A stretch of DNA of 64,000 nucleotides from an uncultured Bryobacterales bacterium (GCA_951813065.1 CATOTH010000002.1:372001-436000); one strand, 5' to 3'. Counted from the stretch's first letter, positions 1 to 8,761 are shown. The notes: generated by a model not told the origin, from the letters alone. Numbers and translations: made by a program.

Positions 1-442
1 CTTGCGGGATAGCGAAAATCTCCCGCGCCTTGTCCGGCAGGATTCCGGCCATCTGATGCACCTGGACTCCCCGGCTGGTCGCTTCCAATGAGAGGCTCGC
101 AGAGGCGAGTCCCAGATCGTGCTGCGCGACACGATTGGGCTTGTTATTTCGGGAAAACGTTGTCCGGGTACATCCCATCGCGAGAGTTGGGGCTTCTCGC
201 GCCCATGCTTGATTGCCATCGAGCAAGCAGCTCAGGATCCTCTCGAAGTCCTGCTCTTGGTCGCGACTCGCGACGAGATAGCGCCAAGGCTGTTCGTTGA
301 AGGATGAAGCCGCCCAGCGTGCGGCCTCAAAGATCGACTGCAGGTCATCGCGCGGTATCAACCGCTTCGAAAACACATACGGGCTCCAGCGCTGCGAGAT
401 GAGTTCGTTGACCGGATAGTCAGGCGAGGTGCTTCTTGGCAT
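1..442 (-). CDS. Nitroreductase family protein (3' part cut by window edge)
   Basis: Reading leftward from the ATG at 442, an uninterrupted frame of 147 codons runs off the left edge of the window, so the C-terminus is missing. The N-terminal part reads VNELISQRWSPYVFSKR and then AARWAASSFNEQPWRYLVA, the pattern of the FMN-binding N-terminus of the nitroreductase fold (an early Arg-x-Ser-type FMN contact and an A-x-W-x-x-S-x-x-N-x-Q-P-W motif). Members are soluble FMN- and NAD(P)H-dependent reductases of nitro compounds, quinones or flavins; the substrate cannot be told here. No signal peptide is visible. It is transcribed away from the SDR gene at 819, so the two are divergent and share the 443-818 intergenic region. 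Confidence 0.85.
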   Translation of the reverse strand, partial: MPRSTSPDYPVNELISQRWSPYVFSKRLIPRDDLQSIFEAARWAASSFNEQPWRYLVASRDQEQDFERILSCLLDGNQAWAREAPTLAMGCTRTTFSRNNKPNRVAQHDLGLASASLSLEATSRGVQVHQMAGILPDKAREIFAIPQ

Positions 443-818
443 GAGGCCAGTGTACTTAGCCGCCGGATTCGGGTAGCCGGTTGTACCGCGATGGTCTACC
501 GTGCAGAGGGCAGCTTTTTCGATGCACGACTCAGCCTCCTCCGCTGGGCGTGAAGCACCCCGGACGGTGCTTCGACTGCCGTCCGCGCGTCTCGTTCCGA
601 AATGCAAGGGTCGGTCACGTCGGCCTCAGGTCCTGAGCGGGCCGGCGCGACCTGCGATCCAGCGTCCGGAGCGAGGCTGGGACCGAGAATCAATGCGGGA
701 CGGACTTCGCGAGGCGAACGTCCCTCGCTGCCATGACTCTCTCGCCACCACGCGACAAGCGGTCGTGGACGGCGACGTATATAATTCCCATGCCGAGTGG
801 CGGCGATCAGGGGAGATT
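443..818. other. Divergent intergenic region with hairpin and -10 box
   Basis: No convincing gene is seen in this 376-base region. It contains a perfect 8-bp inverted repeat at 552-573 (GAAGCACC, loop CCGGAC, GGTGCTTC), which has no following T run and so is not a typical terminator. It also contains a TATAAT hexamer at 780-785 facing the SDR gene. Short open frames here lack ribosome binding sites and recognisable protein sequence. Confidence 0.5.
780..785 (+). promoter_or_regulatory. Candidate -10 box (TATAAT) for SDR gene
   Basis: A perfect TATAAT lies 33 bases before the chosen GTG start at 819. It would give a transcript starting near 792 with a leader of about 27 bases that includes the AGGGGAG ribosome binding site. 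No -35 hexamer of TTGACA type is seen 16-18 bases upstream, as for other candidate promoters in this window. Confidence 0.4.
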
Positions 819-1613
819 GTGCGGGTCAAGGGAAAGGTTGTCGTTGTTACTGGTTCGGCACGAGGTATCGGGCGAGCACTTGCGGAACGATTCATTCGCG
901 AAGGAGCTGCGGTCGTCGTGGCATCGGATATTGACCAGGAATCACTGGCGGCGAGCTGCGCCGAGATTGGGGCGACGCCGCAGGTTGCGGATGTGACTTC
1001 CGAGAGCCAAGTCAAGGACCTTATCGACTCGACCGAAGCCCGCCATGGCCCGATCGATCTGTTCTGCTCCAATGCCGGGATTTCTCATCCAGGCGGGCCG
1101 GAGGTGGCAGACGTGGACTTCGAGCATGTATTCGATGTCAACTACCGGTCCCATCTCTATGCCGCCCGGAATCTCGTCCCGAAGATGACCGCGCGCGGTG
1201 AAGGCTATCTGCTGAACACTGCCTCTGCCGCGGGCGTGCTGACGCAGATCGGCTCGCTCGCTTATGCAGTGACGAAACATGCGGCCGTGGCACTTGCCGA
1301 GTGGCTCTCGGTTAGTTACGGCGACCGGGGGCTGAAGGTTTCCGTGCTGTGCCCGCAAGGCGTGCGGACCAGGCTGCTGCTGGGTGAGCGTGGAGAGCGG
1401 GACAATTTCCTAACTCCGGGAGCGATCGAGCCGTCCGAAGTGGCGGAGGCGGTGGTCGCTGGATTGGCCGACGAGCGCTTTCTGATCCTCCCCCATCCCG
1501 AAGTTGCCGAATACATGCGAAGAAAGGCTTCGGATTATGACCGGTGGCTCCGGGGCATGCGCAGACTGCAAGCCCGCGTGCGAGAGAATCCAGGCACCGC
1601 GATGAAGACCTGA
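819..1613 (+). CDS. SDR family NAD(P)-dependent oxidoreductase
   Basis: This 264-residue protein is a classical short-chain dehydrogenase/reductase. It has the cofactor motif TGSARGIG (TGxxxGxG) near residue 11, the structural NAG (SNAGIS), the catalytic serine in NTASAAG and the catalytic pair YAVTK (YxxxK). The acidic residue after beta-2 (ASDIDQES) suggests a preference for NAD over NADP. The frame is open far upstream, but homology begins at VRVKGKVVVVTG, and the GTG at 819 is preceded by AGGGGAG, so that start is chosen. The spacer is only three bases, which leaves some doubt. The substrate is unknown. The gene converges on narK. Confidence 0.88.
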   Translation: MRVKGKVVVVTGSARGIGRALAERFIREGAAVVVASDIDQESLAASCAEIGATPQVADVTSESQVKDLIDSTEARHGPIDLFCSNAGISHPGGPEVADVDFEHVFDVNYRSHLYAARNLVPKMTARGEGYLLNTASAAGVLTQIGSLAYAVTKHAAVALAEWLSVSYGDRGLKVSVLCPQGVRTRLLLGERGERDNFLTPGAIEPSEVAEAVVAGLADERFLILPHPEVAEYMRRKASDYDRWLRGMRRLQARVRENPGTAMKT

Positions 1614-1835
1614 TCAGTGCTTGCCTGGCGCGCATGGATCTCATTGCGCCAAGGCCAGAACTCGCCAGCACGGTGCAGGGATGAGCATGTGTTTCCGAAT
1701 CTTGTCGCGTTCGCGGCGACGAAGAGCGATTCGCTAGCGTTTCGGCATTCGTCATGGCCAGAGCCCTTCGGGTCATCGGTCGGCCCGCGCCGCCGCAATC
1801 GGCAGCCCGGACACAGGTGACAGCGAATCTGGCCA

Positions 1836-3179
1836 TCAGGCAGACTCCGGAATCGGCGCTGGACGCGCTCCCGCCAGTCGGGATTCGGTCTCGTGTGCCA
1901 CCGCCGCCTCGTCGGCCTCGGAGAAGCGAACTGAGAATGCCAGCAAGGAGACCGCTGTGACCGCCGCTCCCAAGATCAGCAGCGCCTGGGGCCAGCTCAG
2001 GCCCTCGGCCCTGAAGAGGAATCCGGCGGCCACGGCTCCAGCGTTTCCGCCGGCTCCGACGATGCCGGCCACGGCGCCAAGAGCCTTCTTGTTGATGAAC
2101 GGCACGACCGAGTACGTGGCGCCTTCCGACATCTGCACGCAAAGGCTGAACAGGATCAGCGTGGCAATCGCTACGGGCAGCACAGTTTGTTGCGAGAAGA
2201 GCATCAGGGCCAGACCCTCCACGAAGAGAATCGTTCCCAGAAACCACACCCGTCCGCTCAGACCCCACTTCAGGCCCCACTTGTCTCCCACTACGCCGCC
2301 GAGTGTTCGGGCAAAGATGTTCATCAGACCAAACAGGCCTGCCACGATTCCTGCCGTCGCAAGCCCGAGTCCGAAGTAGTCGTGGAAATACAGAGCCGCG
2401 ATGTTGTTGATTGTCAGTTCGACGCCGAAACAGGCGCCGTAGATGACGAAAAGGGCCCAGACTCGTTTGTCTGTGCAAGCCTTCAGGAAAGCACCCTCGA
2501 CGGTCTTGGCGCTCGCGAGTGCGCCGCGGGCGCGCAGGCTCGAATAGCTTCCGTCCGGAGAATCCTCCGTGAACTTCCAATACAGAACCGAGGTCGCCAG
2601 CAGCGCGAGGCCCGGGATCACCATCGACAGGCGCCAGCCGAGCGCCTGGTCCGCCGCGAACGTCATCGCGCCCGCGAAGACGAGCGGCATTGCAATTTGC
2701 GTCACGCCGCCGCCGAGATTGCCCCATCCGGCAGTTGTTGCGTTCGCCGTGCCCACGGTATTGGGCGCGAACATCACTGACGTGTGGTACTGGGTGATCA
2801 CGAACGAAGCGCCGATCGCCCCGATCGCCAAGCGGAACAGCAGGAACGTCTCGTAGCTGTCGGCCAGCCCCACCGTCATCACCGGGAATGAGCCCAGCGC
2901 GAGCAGCCAGGTGTACGCCTTGCGCGGTCCGATCTTGTCGCACAGCCAGCCAATCGCGAGCCGTGCGATCACCGTGATTGCGACCGATGCGATGATCGTG
3001 TTGCCGACCTGCTCCTTCGTCAGGCCGAGGTCGTCTCGAACCACCGCCATCAGTGGCGCGATGCCGAACCAGCCGAAGAAGCATAGGAAGAATGCGAACC
3101 AAGTCATGTGAAACGTTCGCATCGGAATCGTGCTGAGGCTGAACAGCTTGATCTGTGTCGCTTTGCCCTTGAAATCCAT
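1836..3179 (-). CDS. narK: Nitrate/nitrite transporter, MFS NNP family (NarK/NasA-like)
   Basis: This protein of about 447 residues has roughly twelve hydrophobic segments and is a member of the nitrate/nitrite porter family. Both nitrate signatures are visible: AGWGNLGGG in the fifth-helix region and GAGGNAGAVAAG in the eleventh-helix region. It should sit in the inner membrane and import nitrate or exchange it for nitrite. The start at 3179 (MDFKGKA) is chosen because AAGAAGGAG lies eight bases upstream; a longer frame to 3245 has no such site. It is the last gene of the leftward nitrate module, 143 bases after the nitrate reductase, with a 22-bp palindrome in that gap. A transport role in the same operon is strongly supported by context. 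Confidence 0.93.
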   Translation of the reverse strand: MDFKGKATQIKLFSLSTIPMRTFHMTWFAFFLCFFGWFGIAPLMAVVRDDLGLTKEQVGNTIIASVAITVIARLAIGWLCDKIGPRKAYTWLLALGSFPVMTVGLADSYETFLLFRLAIGAIGASFVITQYHTSVMFAPNTVGTANATTAGWGNLGGGVTQIAMPLVFAGAMTFAADQALGWRLSMVIPGLALLATSVLYWKFTEDSPDGSYSSLRARGALASAKTVEGAFLKACTDKRVWALFVIYGACFGVELTINNIAALYFHDYFGLGLATAGIVAGLFGLMNIFARTLGGVVGDKWGLKWGLSGRVWFLGTILFVEGLALMLFSQQTVLPVAIATLILFSLCVQMSEGATYSVVPFINKKALGAVAGIVGAGGNAGAVAAGFLFRAEGLSWPQALLILGAAVTAVSLLAFSVRFSEADEAAVAHETESRLAGARPAPIPESA

Positions 3180-3194
3180 GTGTTTTCTCCTTCT

Positions 3195-3216
3195 TGCCGG
3201 ACAGGCCTGTCCGGCA
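3195..3216. repeat. 22-bp perfect palindrome upstream of narK
   Basis: The arms TGCCGGACAGG and CCTGTCCGGCA are perfectly complementary with no spacer. The palindrome lies directly upstream of the narK ribosome binding site, in the gap between the nitrate reductase stop and the narK start. It could be an operator, an RNA hairpin limiting narK expression, or a copy of a dispersed genomic palindrome. I see no second full copy in this window; only the left half recurs, around 23320. Confidence 0.8.
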
Positions 3217-3322
3217 CCGATCGCAGTCCGTGCCGCGACCGGCATTGATCAGCTCGATGTCTGGAAGATCGGACTTCCCGGTCCGGCTCGCGCCCCCATC
3301 AGACTGAGTCGGGGCGATGTGT

Positions 3323-5536
3323 CTAGTAGGCGGTGCTTCTCGGTCCGCTCTTCTCGACCCGCACCGCCGCCTGCTTGTAGTTCGGTTCCCGTGAGAACGG
3401 GTCGAACGCGCTCTGCGTCAGTCGGTTTGAATTCTTTTCCTCGTAGTGGAACGGCATGAACACCTGGCCGGGCGCCACGATCTCGGTGATCCGCAGCTCG
3501 AGATGATCGATGCGGCTGCGGGGCGAAACGACCGTGACGAGATCGTGCGGTCGCAAGCCGAGCCGCCTGGCATCGCGCGGGTTCATCTCCAGCCACGCCG
3601 TGGGTGACATGCGTTCGAGGATTTTGACTTCCTTCGTCTTCGTCCGCGTGTGCCAGTGCTCGACTGTGCGCCCGGTGTTAAAGACGAACGGGAAAGCATT
3701 GCTGGGCTGTTCCGGATAGGGCTCCCACTCGACCGCGAAGAGCCTCGCCCTGCCGTCTTCGGTTTCGAACTTGCCGTCCGCGTAGAGCCTGCTGGTCTCC
3801 GGCCGGCAGTCGTTGGTGGACGAGGCGTCGGCTTCCGTGAACGGCCACTGGATGGCATGGTGCCGGTCAAGCAATTCGTAGCTGAGGCCCGAGTAGTCGC
3901 AGAGACGCCCTTTCGAGACCCGGCGCCATTCCTCGAAGGCGTCTTCCGGTGTCGTCCAGCCGGGGAAGAGCGCTTGGCGAACGCCCAGCTTCTCGGCAAT
4001 GGCCAGGAAGATGTCGAAATCAGATCGTGCCTCGTCCGGCGGTTCCACGGCCTTGTTCACCTTGCTGACGCGCCGCTCCGAATTCGTGTAGGTTCCGTCC
4101 TTTTCCCCCCAGATTGCCGCCGGCAGCACCAAGTCGGCCATCTCCGTGGTCGGCGTAGGATGAAAGCCGTCCTGTACGACAAGGAAATCCAGGTTCTCGA
4201 AGCCCTGCTGGAGCACTGCGACATTTGGAAACGAAACCAGCGGGTTCGTGGCGATGATCCATAACGCCTTGATTTCACGTTTCACGCACGCCTCGACTAT
4301 GTCGGGATATGCATGGCCACGGTTGCGAGGAAAGGCATCGGGATCGATGTTCCACAGACGCGCCAGCTCTTGCCTGTCGTTGTCGCTCTCGAACTTCCGA
4401 TAGCCAGGCATCGACGCGGTGAAGCCTGTCTCCCGGGTGCCCATGGCATTGCACTGGCCGGTGATCGAGAATGGTGACGCCCCGGGCTTGCCCAGATTCC
4501 CGGTCAGGACGGCCAAGTTATTAATGGCATTGACCGTCTCGGTCCCCTTGGTCGAATGGTTGACGCCCATCGTCCACGCCAGGAAGGGAGCTTTGGCGCG
4601 CCCGTACAGCAGCGCGGCGCGGTAGATCTGTTCTTCGCTAAGCCCGGTAACTGCCGCCACGCGTTCTGGCGTGTACTTGCCGAGGTGTTGCTCCAGTTCC
4701 CGGAATCCGGAGGTGTGGGCTTCGATGTAGTCGCGATCGATCAATCCAGTCTGGATCAGGATGTGTGCCATGCCGTTGAGCAGGGCGATGTCCGAGCGCG
4801 GCTTCAAGGGCAGGTACAGGTCGGCCGTGCGCGCGGTCTTGCTGACGCGGGGGTCTGCGACCACAACCGTCTTGTCCGGATTCCGCTCGAGGCGATAGCA
4901 CAGGATCGGGTGGTTGTCGGCGATGTTGGCGCCGATCAAGAACACCACGTCAGCCTGCTCGAAGTCGTCGTAAGCGCCGGGAGGACCGTCGCTGCCGAAC
5001 GAACGCTTGTAGCCGGATACCGCGCTGGCCATGCACAGAGTTGTGTTTCCGTCGTAGTTGTTGGTGCCAAGTCCGAGTTGAACGAGCTTGCCGAGTGCGT
5101 AGAACTCCTCGGTCACGAGTTGCCCGGTGCTCACCACGCCTAGTGCTCGCGGTCCGTGCTCGAGCTGGACCTTCTGGAATTCCCGGACGGCCGTTTCGAT
5201 AGCTTCGTCCCACCGAATTCGCTCAAACCGCCCTTTTTGGTTCTTCAACAGCGGGTAGCGCGCGCGGCTTCCAGCGGCGATGATGTCGTGCTCTGCCAGC
5301 CCCTTGGGGCAGAGCTTGCCCAGGTTCACCGGGTGGTCGGCGTTGCCGCGGACCGCAACCGCCTCGCCCTCTCGGACGCCAATGTGCATCCCGCAACCCA
5401 CCGAGCAGTAGCCGCAGGTGGTCGGCACCCACCGGTCGGGAATCTTGGCTGCCGAGGTGTAACCATAGTCAGGATCGTGACCGTAGGCATAGGCTTCCTT
5501 CCGTGTGTCAAAGCCGAGCAATCGCTTGATATTCAT
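3323..5536 (-). CDS. Nitrate reductase catalytic subunit (Mo-bis-MGD, NasA/NapA type)
   Basis: This 737-residue molybdopterin oxidoreductase carries an N-terminal [4Fe-4S] site with Cys41, Cys44, Cys48 and Cys76 (CGYCSVGC and KLCPKG). The likely molybdenum ligand is Cys168 (NTTLCMASAV), as in Nap/Nas nitrate reductases. The C-terminal molybdopterin dinucleotide-binding domain contains NTGRTVEHWHTRTKT. There is no Tat signal, so the enzyme should be cytoplasmic, and the extra C-terminal BFD-type iron-sulfur domain of many NasA proteins is absent. Its ATG overlaps the stop of the upstream DmsB-DmsC fusion by four bases (ATGA), so the two are translationally coupled. The membrane fusion is the probable electron donor. 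Another oxyanion substrate is possible, but the NarK neighbour favours nitrate. Confidence 0.9.
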   Translation of the reverse strand: MNIKRLLGFDTRKEAYAYGHDPDYGYTSAAKIPDRWVPTTCGYCSVGCGMHIGVREGEAVAVRGNADHPVNLGKLCPKGLAEHDIIAAGSRARYPLLKNQKGRFERIRWDEAIETAVREFQKVQLEHGPRALGVVSTGQLVTEEFYALGKLVQLGLGTNNYDGNTTLCMASAVSGYKRSFGSDGPPGAYDDFEQADVVFLIGANIADNHPILCYRLERNPDKTVVVADPRVSKTARTADLYLPLKPRSDIALLNGMAHILIQTGLIDRDYIEAHTSGFRELEQHLGKYTPERVAAVTGLSEEQIYRAALLYGRAKAPFLAWTMGVNHSTKGTETVNAINNLAVLTGNLGKPGASPFSITGQCNAMGTRETGFTASMPGYRKFESDNDRQELARLWNIDPDAFPRNRGHAYPDIVEACVKREIKALWIIATNPLVSFPNVAVLQQGFENLDFLVVQDGFHPTPTTEMADLVLPAAIWGEKDGTYTNSERRVSKVNKAVEPPDEARSDFDIFLAIAEKLGVRQALFPGWTTPEDAFEEWRRVSKGRLCDYSGLSYELLDRHHAIQWPFTEADASSTNDCRPETSRLYADGKFETEDGRARLFAVEWEPYPEQPSNAFPFVFNTGRTVEHWHTRTKTKEVKILERMSPTAWLEMNPRDARRLGLRPHDLVTVVSPRSRIDHLELRITEIVAPGQVFMPFHYEEKNSNRLTQSAFDPFSREPNYKQAAVRVEKSGPRSTAY

Positions 5537-7065
5537 GCCGTCTCGCTCCGTTCGAAGAACGGCATCGCCATGTTCTTGGGCACGACGCTCACGAAGAACA
5601 GGTAACGGCCGAGCAAGGCGCCCGTCACCGCCAGACCGAACCCGCTACCTGCGAGTCCCAGGGCGGGCAGGGCCACGGCGCCGACGGCGAGCAGTCCGAG
5701 CCGGAGCAGGAACAGTCGCGAGAGCGGCCCGCAGAGCAGCCGAGCCGTTGCCTGCCTCTCGCACACTTCGGATCGCACGAGGCTCAGGAAGCGCCACGTC
5801 TCAGCCAGTATGTGGGCGACCGCAGCCCCGGCCGCGGCAACGAGCAGGCTCCGCTCGGGATGCGCTCCCAGTGCCGCCAGGAGCAGAGGGCCCAGCGTCA
5901 GTCCCGTTAGGAAGAAATCAGCAATTGTATGCAGGCTGTTCCAGGCGGGCCGGCCCGGGACCAGGTAAATCCGCGACGTTGCGTACATGGAAACGGCTCC
6001 GATCGCCGAGGCGGCGCCTCCCATCAATTCCACGCCTGGGGTTCCGAGCAGCAGCATGACTGCGTACGCCGATGCTGTTGCTCCGAACAAGCTGAGGCCG
6101 AGAATCTCGCGGCTGAGCCAGGACGTCTTGAGGTTGCGGATCGCCAGGGGTGCGAACGCCGGGCGTCCCAGGTGCAACGGCGAAGCGGCGAACGAGGCCA
6201 CGCCGAGGCCCAGCATGACCAAGGCCGCCGCCTCCAGTACTTCGGACCCGCCAAGAAAGGCCAGGATCCATGTCGTTGCGAAGCCCGCAACGGAGAGCTG
6301 GGTCAGGACCGTCATCAGCACCAGTGAGTAATGCGGCTTGGAGGGACGGATCCGGTGGAAATCGGCTTTCTCGGCATCAAGGGGAAGCTCGTCGGGCAGG
6401 GTGACCCGGGTTGTTGAAATCGTGTCGTCAGCGCTAGGCAGGCCGGGAGCATTTGCCTCGTCCCGGTATTCTCGCCTCCACCTGTCGATATCCACGATCT
6501 CGATCGAAAGCGCTTCCGAGGGACACGCATCGACGCACGCCGGCGCGTGGCCTTCTGCGAGGCGGCCGTGGCACATGTCGCACTTGCCGACGACGCCGCG
6601 CTCCTCGTTGAATGTCGGCACGCTGTACGGGCAGTTCCAGATGCAGTATTCGCATCCGATACAGGCATCTGCGTTGTGATGTACGATGCCGGTCTTGGGA
6701 TCCTTGGAATAGGCCATCGTCGGACAGCCGGTCATGCACGACGGGTCCAAGCAGTGGTTGCATCCCATCGAGAGATGCATGCGTTGGGTGTGGGGAAAGA
6801 CGCCCCCCTCGACCTCGCCGACACGACGCCAAGACACATCCGCCGGGTTGTTGTTTTGCTCGGCGCAGGCCACCTCGCAGCACTTGCAGCCGACGCACTT
6901 GGACATGTCGAAGTGGAACCGGTACTGCTGCCCGTCTTCCAGCGGGATGTTTGGAATCAGTGGAGACCGCCCCGCGGACTCTCGCGGCGCGCGTAGCGGT
7001 GGCGTCGACCCCAGGATCGTGAACGGGTTCGCGACATGCTGCTCTGCTGCGAGGTTCGTGTCCAT
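5533..7065 (-). CDS. Fused DmsB-type four-cluster ferredoxin and DmsC-type membrane anchor
   Basis: This 510-residue protein joins two normally separate subunits. Residues ~47-190 form a DmsB/PhsB-like ferredoxin with four cysteine clusters: 57/60/63/67, 102/105/110/114, 135/138/141/145 and 162/165/177/181. Residues ~235-505 form a DmsC-like anchor with about eight hydrophobic segments. DmsC-type proteins oxidise menaquinol, and DmsB-type proteins pass the electrons to a molybdenum subunit. The gene is first in the module and overlaps the nitrate reductase start by four bases. The predicted complex is a membrane-tethered, quinol-linked reductase whose active site faces the cytoplasm. There is no signal peptide. 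The start is tentative: the best purine-rich site (AAGGGA) is about 14 bases upstream of ATG 7065. Confidence 0.88.
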   Translation of the reverse strand: MDTNLAAEQHVANPFTILGSTPPLRAPRESAGRSPLIPNIPLEDGQQYRFHFDMSKCVGCKCCEVACAEQNNNPADVSWRRVGEVEGGVFPHTQRMHLSMGCNHCLDPSCMTGCPTMAYSKDPKTGIVHHNADACIGCEYCIWNCPYSVPTFNEERGVVGKCDMCHGRLAEGHAPACVDACPSEALSIEIVDIDRWRREYRDEANAPGLPSADDTISTTRVTLPDELPLDAEKADFHRIRPSKPHYSLVLMTVLTQLSVAGFATTWILAFLGGSEVLEAAALVMLGLGVASFAASPLHLGRPAFAPLAIRNLKTSWLSREILGLSLFGATASAYAVMLLLGTPGVELMGGAASAIGAVSMYATSRIYLVPGRPAWNSLHTIADFFLTGLTLGPLLLAALGAHPERSLLVAAAGAAVAHILAETWRFLSLVRSEVCERQATARLLCGPLSRLFLLRLGLLAVGAVALPALGLAGSGFGLAVTGALLGRYLFFVSVVPKNMAMPFFERSETA

Positions 7066-7171
7066 TGACTGCGCTTGATTCCCTTCTGTACGCGCCCGTC
7101 GGGTTCCGATGCACCTTCACCACTACGGCCCTCCGATGCCGGAGCGCGGCGCGGGTCATGCATCGCTATTT

Positions 7172-7192
7172 TGGGGAACGGGCGGTTCCCCA
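7172..7192 (-). promoter_or_regulatory. 8-bp hairpin in the leader of the nitrate operon
   Basis: TGGGGAAC, a five-base loop and GTTCCCCA form a perfect 8-bp stem about 107 bases upstream of the first gene of the nitrate operon. Nitrate operons of other bacteria can be controlled by leader hairpins bound by ANTAR regulators such as NasR, so this is a candidate RNA control element. It lacks the hexanucleotide-loop pair typical of known NasR targets, and no U run follows on the transcript strand, so the role is speculative. Confidence 0.3.
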
Positions 7193-7557
7193 TCCGGCTC
7201 TGCCATGAGCCGAGCGATTCGGTGCCTTCGAATCTACGGGGATCAAGCCACTAGGACGAGCTGGGTCCTCGGGCTGCGAGAACGCGGGCGCTGCTTGGCT
7301 GCCCGCCTATCTGTTCCGAAGCTAGCACGCCCCCGTCCCCGGTGTGAAGCAAGAAATTCTTATGGGACTCATACACGAGTCATGACAGCCTCGGGCAGTT
7401 CCGCGCGTCACCGGCGCCCGATCAGCCCCGGGGTGTGTCGCAGGCGGCCTCCCGGTTCCAGTTCTGCCTTGCCGGATCGCACCTGATGCCGCCAGCGGGC
7501 GCTTGTCTGCAAGCGCGGCTGTCGTCGGACGTTTGATCGGAGATTCCCCTTGACTTG

Positions 7558-7566
7558 TGGTATTCT
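7558..7566 (+). promoter_or_regulatory. Possible extended -10 (TGGTATTCT) for ABC operon
   Basis: TGGTATTCT matches an extended -10 (TGn followed by TATTCT). It lies 68 bases upstream of the ABC ATPase start. The identical nonamer occurs at 20238-20246 upstream of the nucleoside phosphorylase gene. No -35 element is convincing. Confidence 0.25.
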
Positions 7567-7633
7567 TGCAATTCCCGCTGGCCTGGGTCCCCTGCTGGAA
7601 TCGACCACAGCGCACGAATGTCGGCTGAGCGCG

Positions 7634-8761
7634 ATGGCGGATACAGGCACCGAGACGCACATCGAGTTCCGGGGCGTCAGCAAGACGTACGATGGCCGGA
7701 CGATGGTCGTCCAGAATCTCGACCTCCGCGTTAGAAGGGGCGAGTTTTTCACGCTGCTGGGCCCGTCCGGCTCGGGCAAGACCACTTGCCTGATGATGCT
7801 CGCCGGATTCGAGGTGCCCACCGCCGGCGAGATATCGATCAACGGGCGATCCGTGCAGAATCTCCCTCCCCGGAAACGGGGTATCGGAGTCGTCTTTCAG
7901 AACTATGCCCTCTTTCCGCACATGACAGTGGGTCGCAATCTCGCGTTTCCTCTGGAGGTGCGGGGCGTCCCCGCGGAACAAGGGGCCGGACGGATCCGGC
8001 AGGCGCTCGAGATCGTGCGCCTCGAGGGTCTCGAGGACCGCCGTCCGGACGAGCTGTCCGGCGGCCAGCAGCAACGCGTCGCGATTGCCCGGGCGCTCGT
8101 GTTCCAGCCGACCCTGGTGCTCATGGATGAGCCACTCGGAGCGCTCGACCGGCGCCTGCGCGAGGAGATGCAATTCGAGATCCGCCGAATCCAGCAGGAC
8201 CTCGGGGTTACCGTGGTGTACGTCACCCACGACCAGCAGGAGGCGATGGCGATGTCATCGCGCGTGGCCGTTTTCCACCGCGGTCAGGTACAACAGGTTG
8301 CAGGACCAGAGATTCTCTACGAGGAACCTGAACGCGAATTTGTTGCCAGCTTCATCGGCGATAACAACATCCTGCGCGGACGGATCAGTGCTGTCAGTCG
8401 CGGTGTCTGCGAGGTCGAGACGCCAGACGGGATAGTCCGAGCGTTTCCGGTCCGCGAGTGCCGGCCCGGCCAGAGCGCCTCCCTCGCGATTCGACCGGAA
8501 CGGGTTGGCCTAGCCAAGCCCGGCGTTTTCAGCAACGAGTTCGAAGCCCGGATCGACGACATTCTGTTCATTGGAGACCACTTGCGGCTGCGTCTCAATC
8601 TGTGCGGCAATCCGAATTTCATCGTCAAGATACCGAACATCGTGGGCCACGGCGCCGTGCTGGAAGGCGATCGCGTTTCCGTCGGCTGGGCCGTAACCGA
8701 CTGCCGAGCCCTTCCCGATGACGGTCCTGGGGGAGGCAGCGGGGAAGGGCCGGGCGAATGA
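7634..8761 (+). CDS. potA: ABC transporter ATP-binding protein, spermidine/putrescine (PotA) type
   Basis: This 375-residue ATPase has Walker A GPSGSGKTT, the Q-loop VFQNYALFPHMTV, signature LSGGQQQRVAIARAL, Walker B LVLMDEP and the H-loop VTHD. A C-terminal TOBE-like domain begins near FIGDNNILRG, which is typical of PotA/PotG ATPases. It powers uptake by the binding lipoprotein and two permeases that follow. The start at ATG 7634 (MADTGTETHIEF) is where homology begins; there is no strong ribosome binding site, and a TTG at 7550 is in frame. It is the first gene of a four-gene operon. The exact substrate (polyamine or another small cation) cannot be read from the ATPase. Confidence 0.92.
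   Translation: MADTGTETHIEFRGVSKTYDGRTMVVQNLDLRVRRGEFFTLLGPSGSGKTTCLMMLAGFEVPTAGEISINGRSVQNLPPRKRGIGVVFQNYALFPHMTVGRNLAFPLEVRGVPAEQGAGRIRQALEIVRLEGLEDRRPDELSGGQQQRVAIARALVFQPTLVLMDEPLGALDRRLREEMQFEIRRIQQDLGVTVVYVTHDQQEAMAMSSRVAVFHRGQVQQVAGPEILYEEPEREFVASFIGDNNILRGRISAVSRGVCEVETPDGIVRAFPVRECRPGQSASLAIRPERVGLAKPGVFSNEFEARIDDILFIGDHLRLRLNLCGNPNFIVKIPNIVGHGAVLEGDRVSVGWAVTDCRALPDDGPGGGSGEGPGE

Larger units (their letters stand above)
7066..7633. other. Divergent intergenic region between nitrate and ABC modules
   Basis: This 568-base region separates the leftward nitrate operon from the rightward ABC operon. No credible gene is seen. It holds a strong inverted repeat at 7172-7192 in the probable leader of the nitrate operon and a possible extended -10 at 7558-7566 for the ABC operon. 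I saw no FNR-type TTGAT-N4-ATCAA site. Confidence 0.5.

Noticed and set aside
552..573. Hairpin as an intrinsic terminator
   Set aside because: There is no T run on either strand, and it lies between divergent genes, not at a 3' end.
1312..3102. Leftward frame of 596 codons over narK
   Set aside because: It overlaps narK in another frame and is rich in Arg, Gly and Pro as expected for a GC-rich shadow; narK has clear nitrate signatures.
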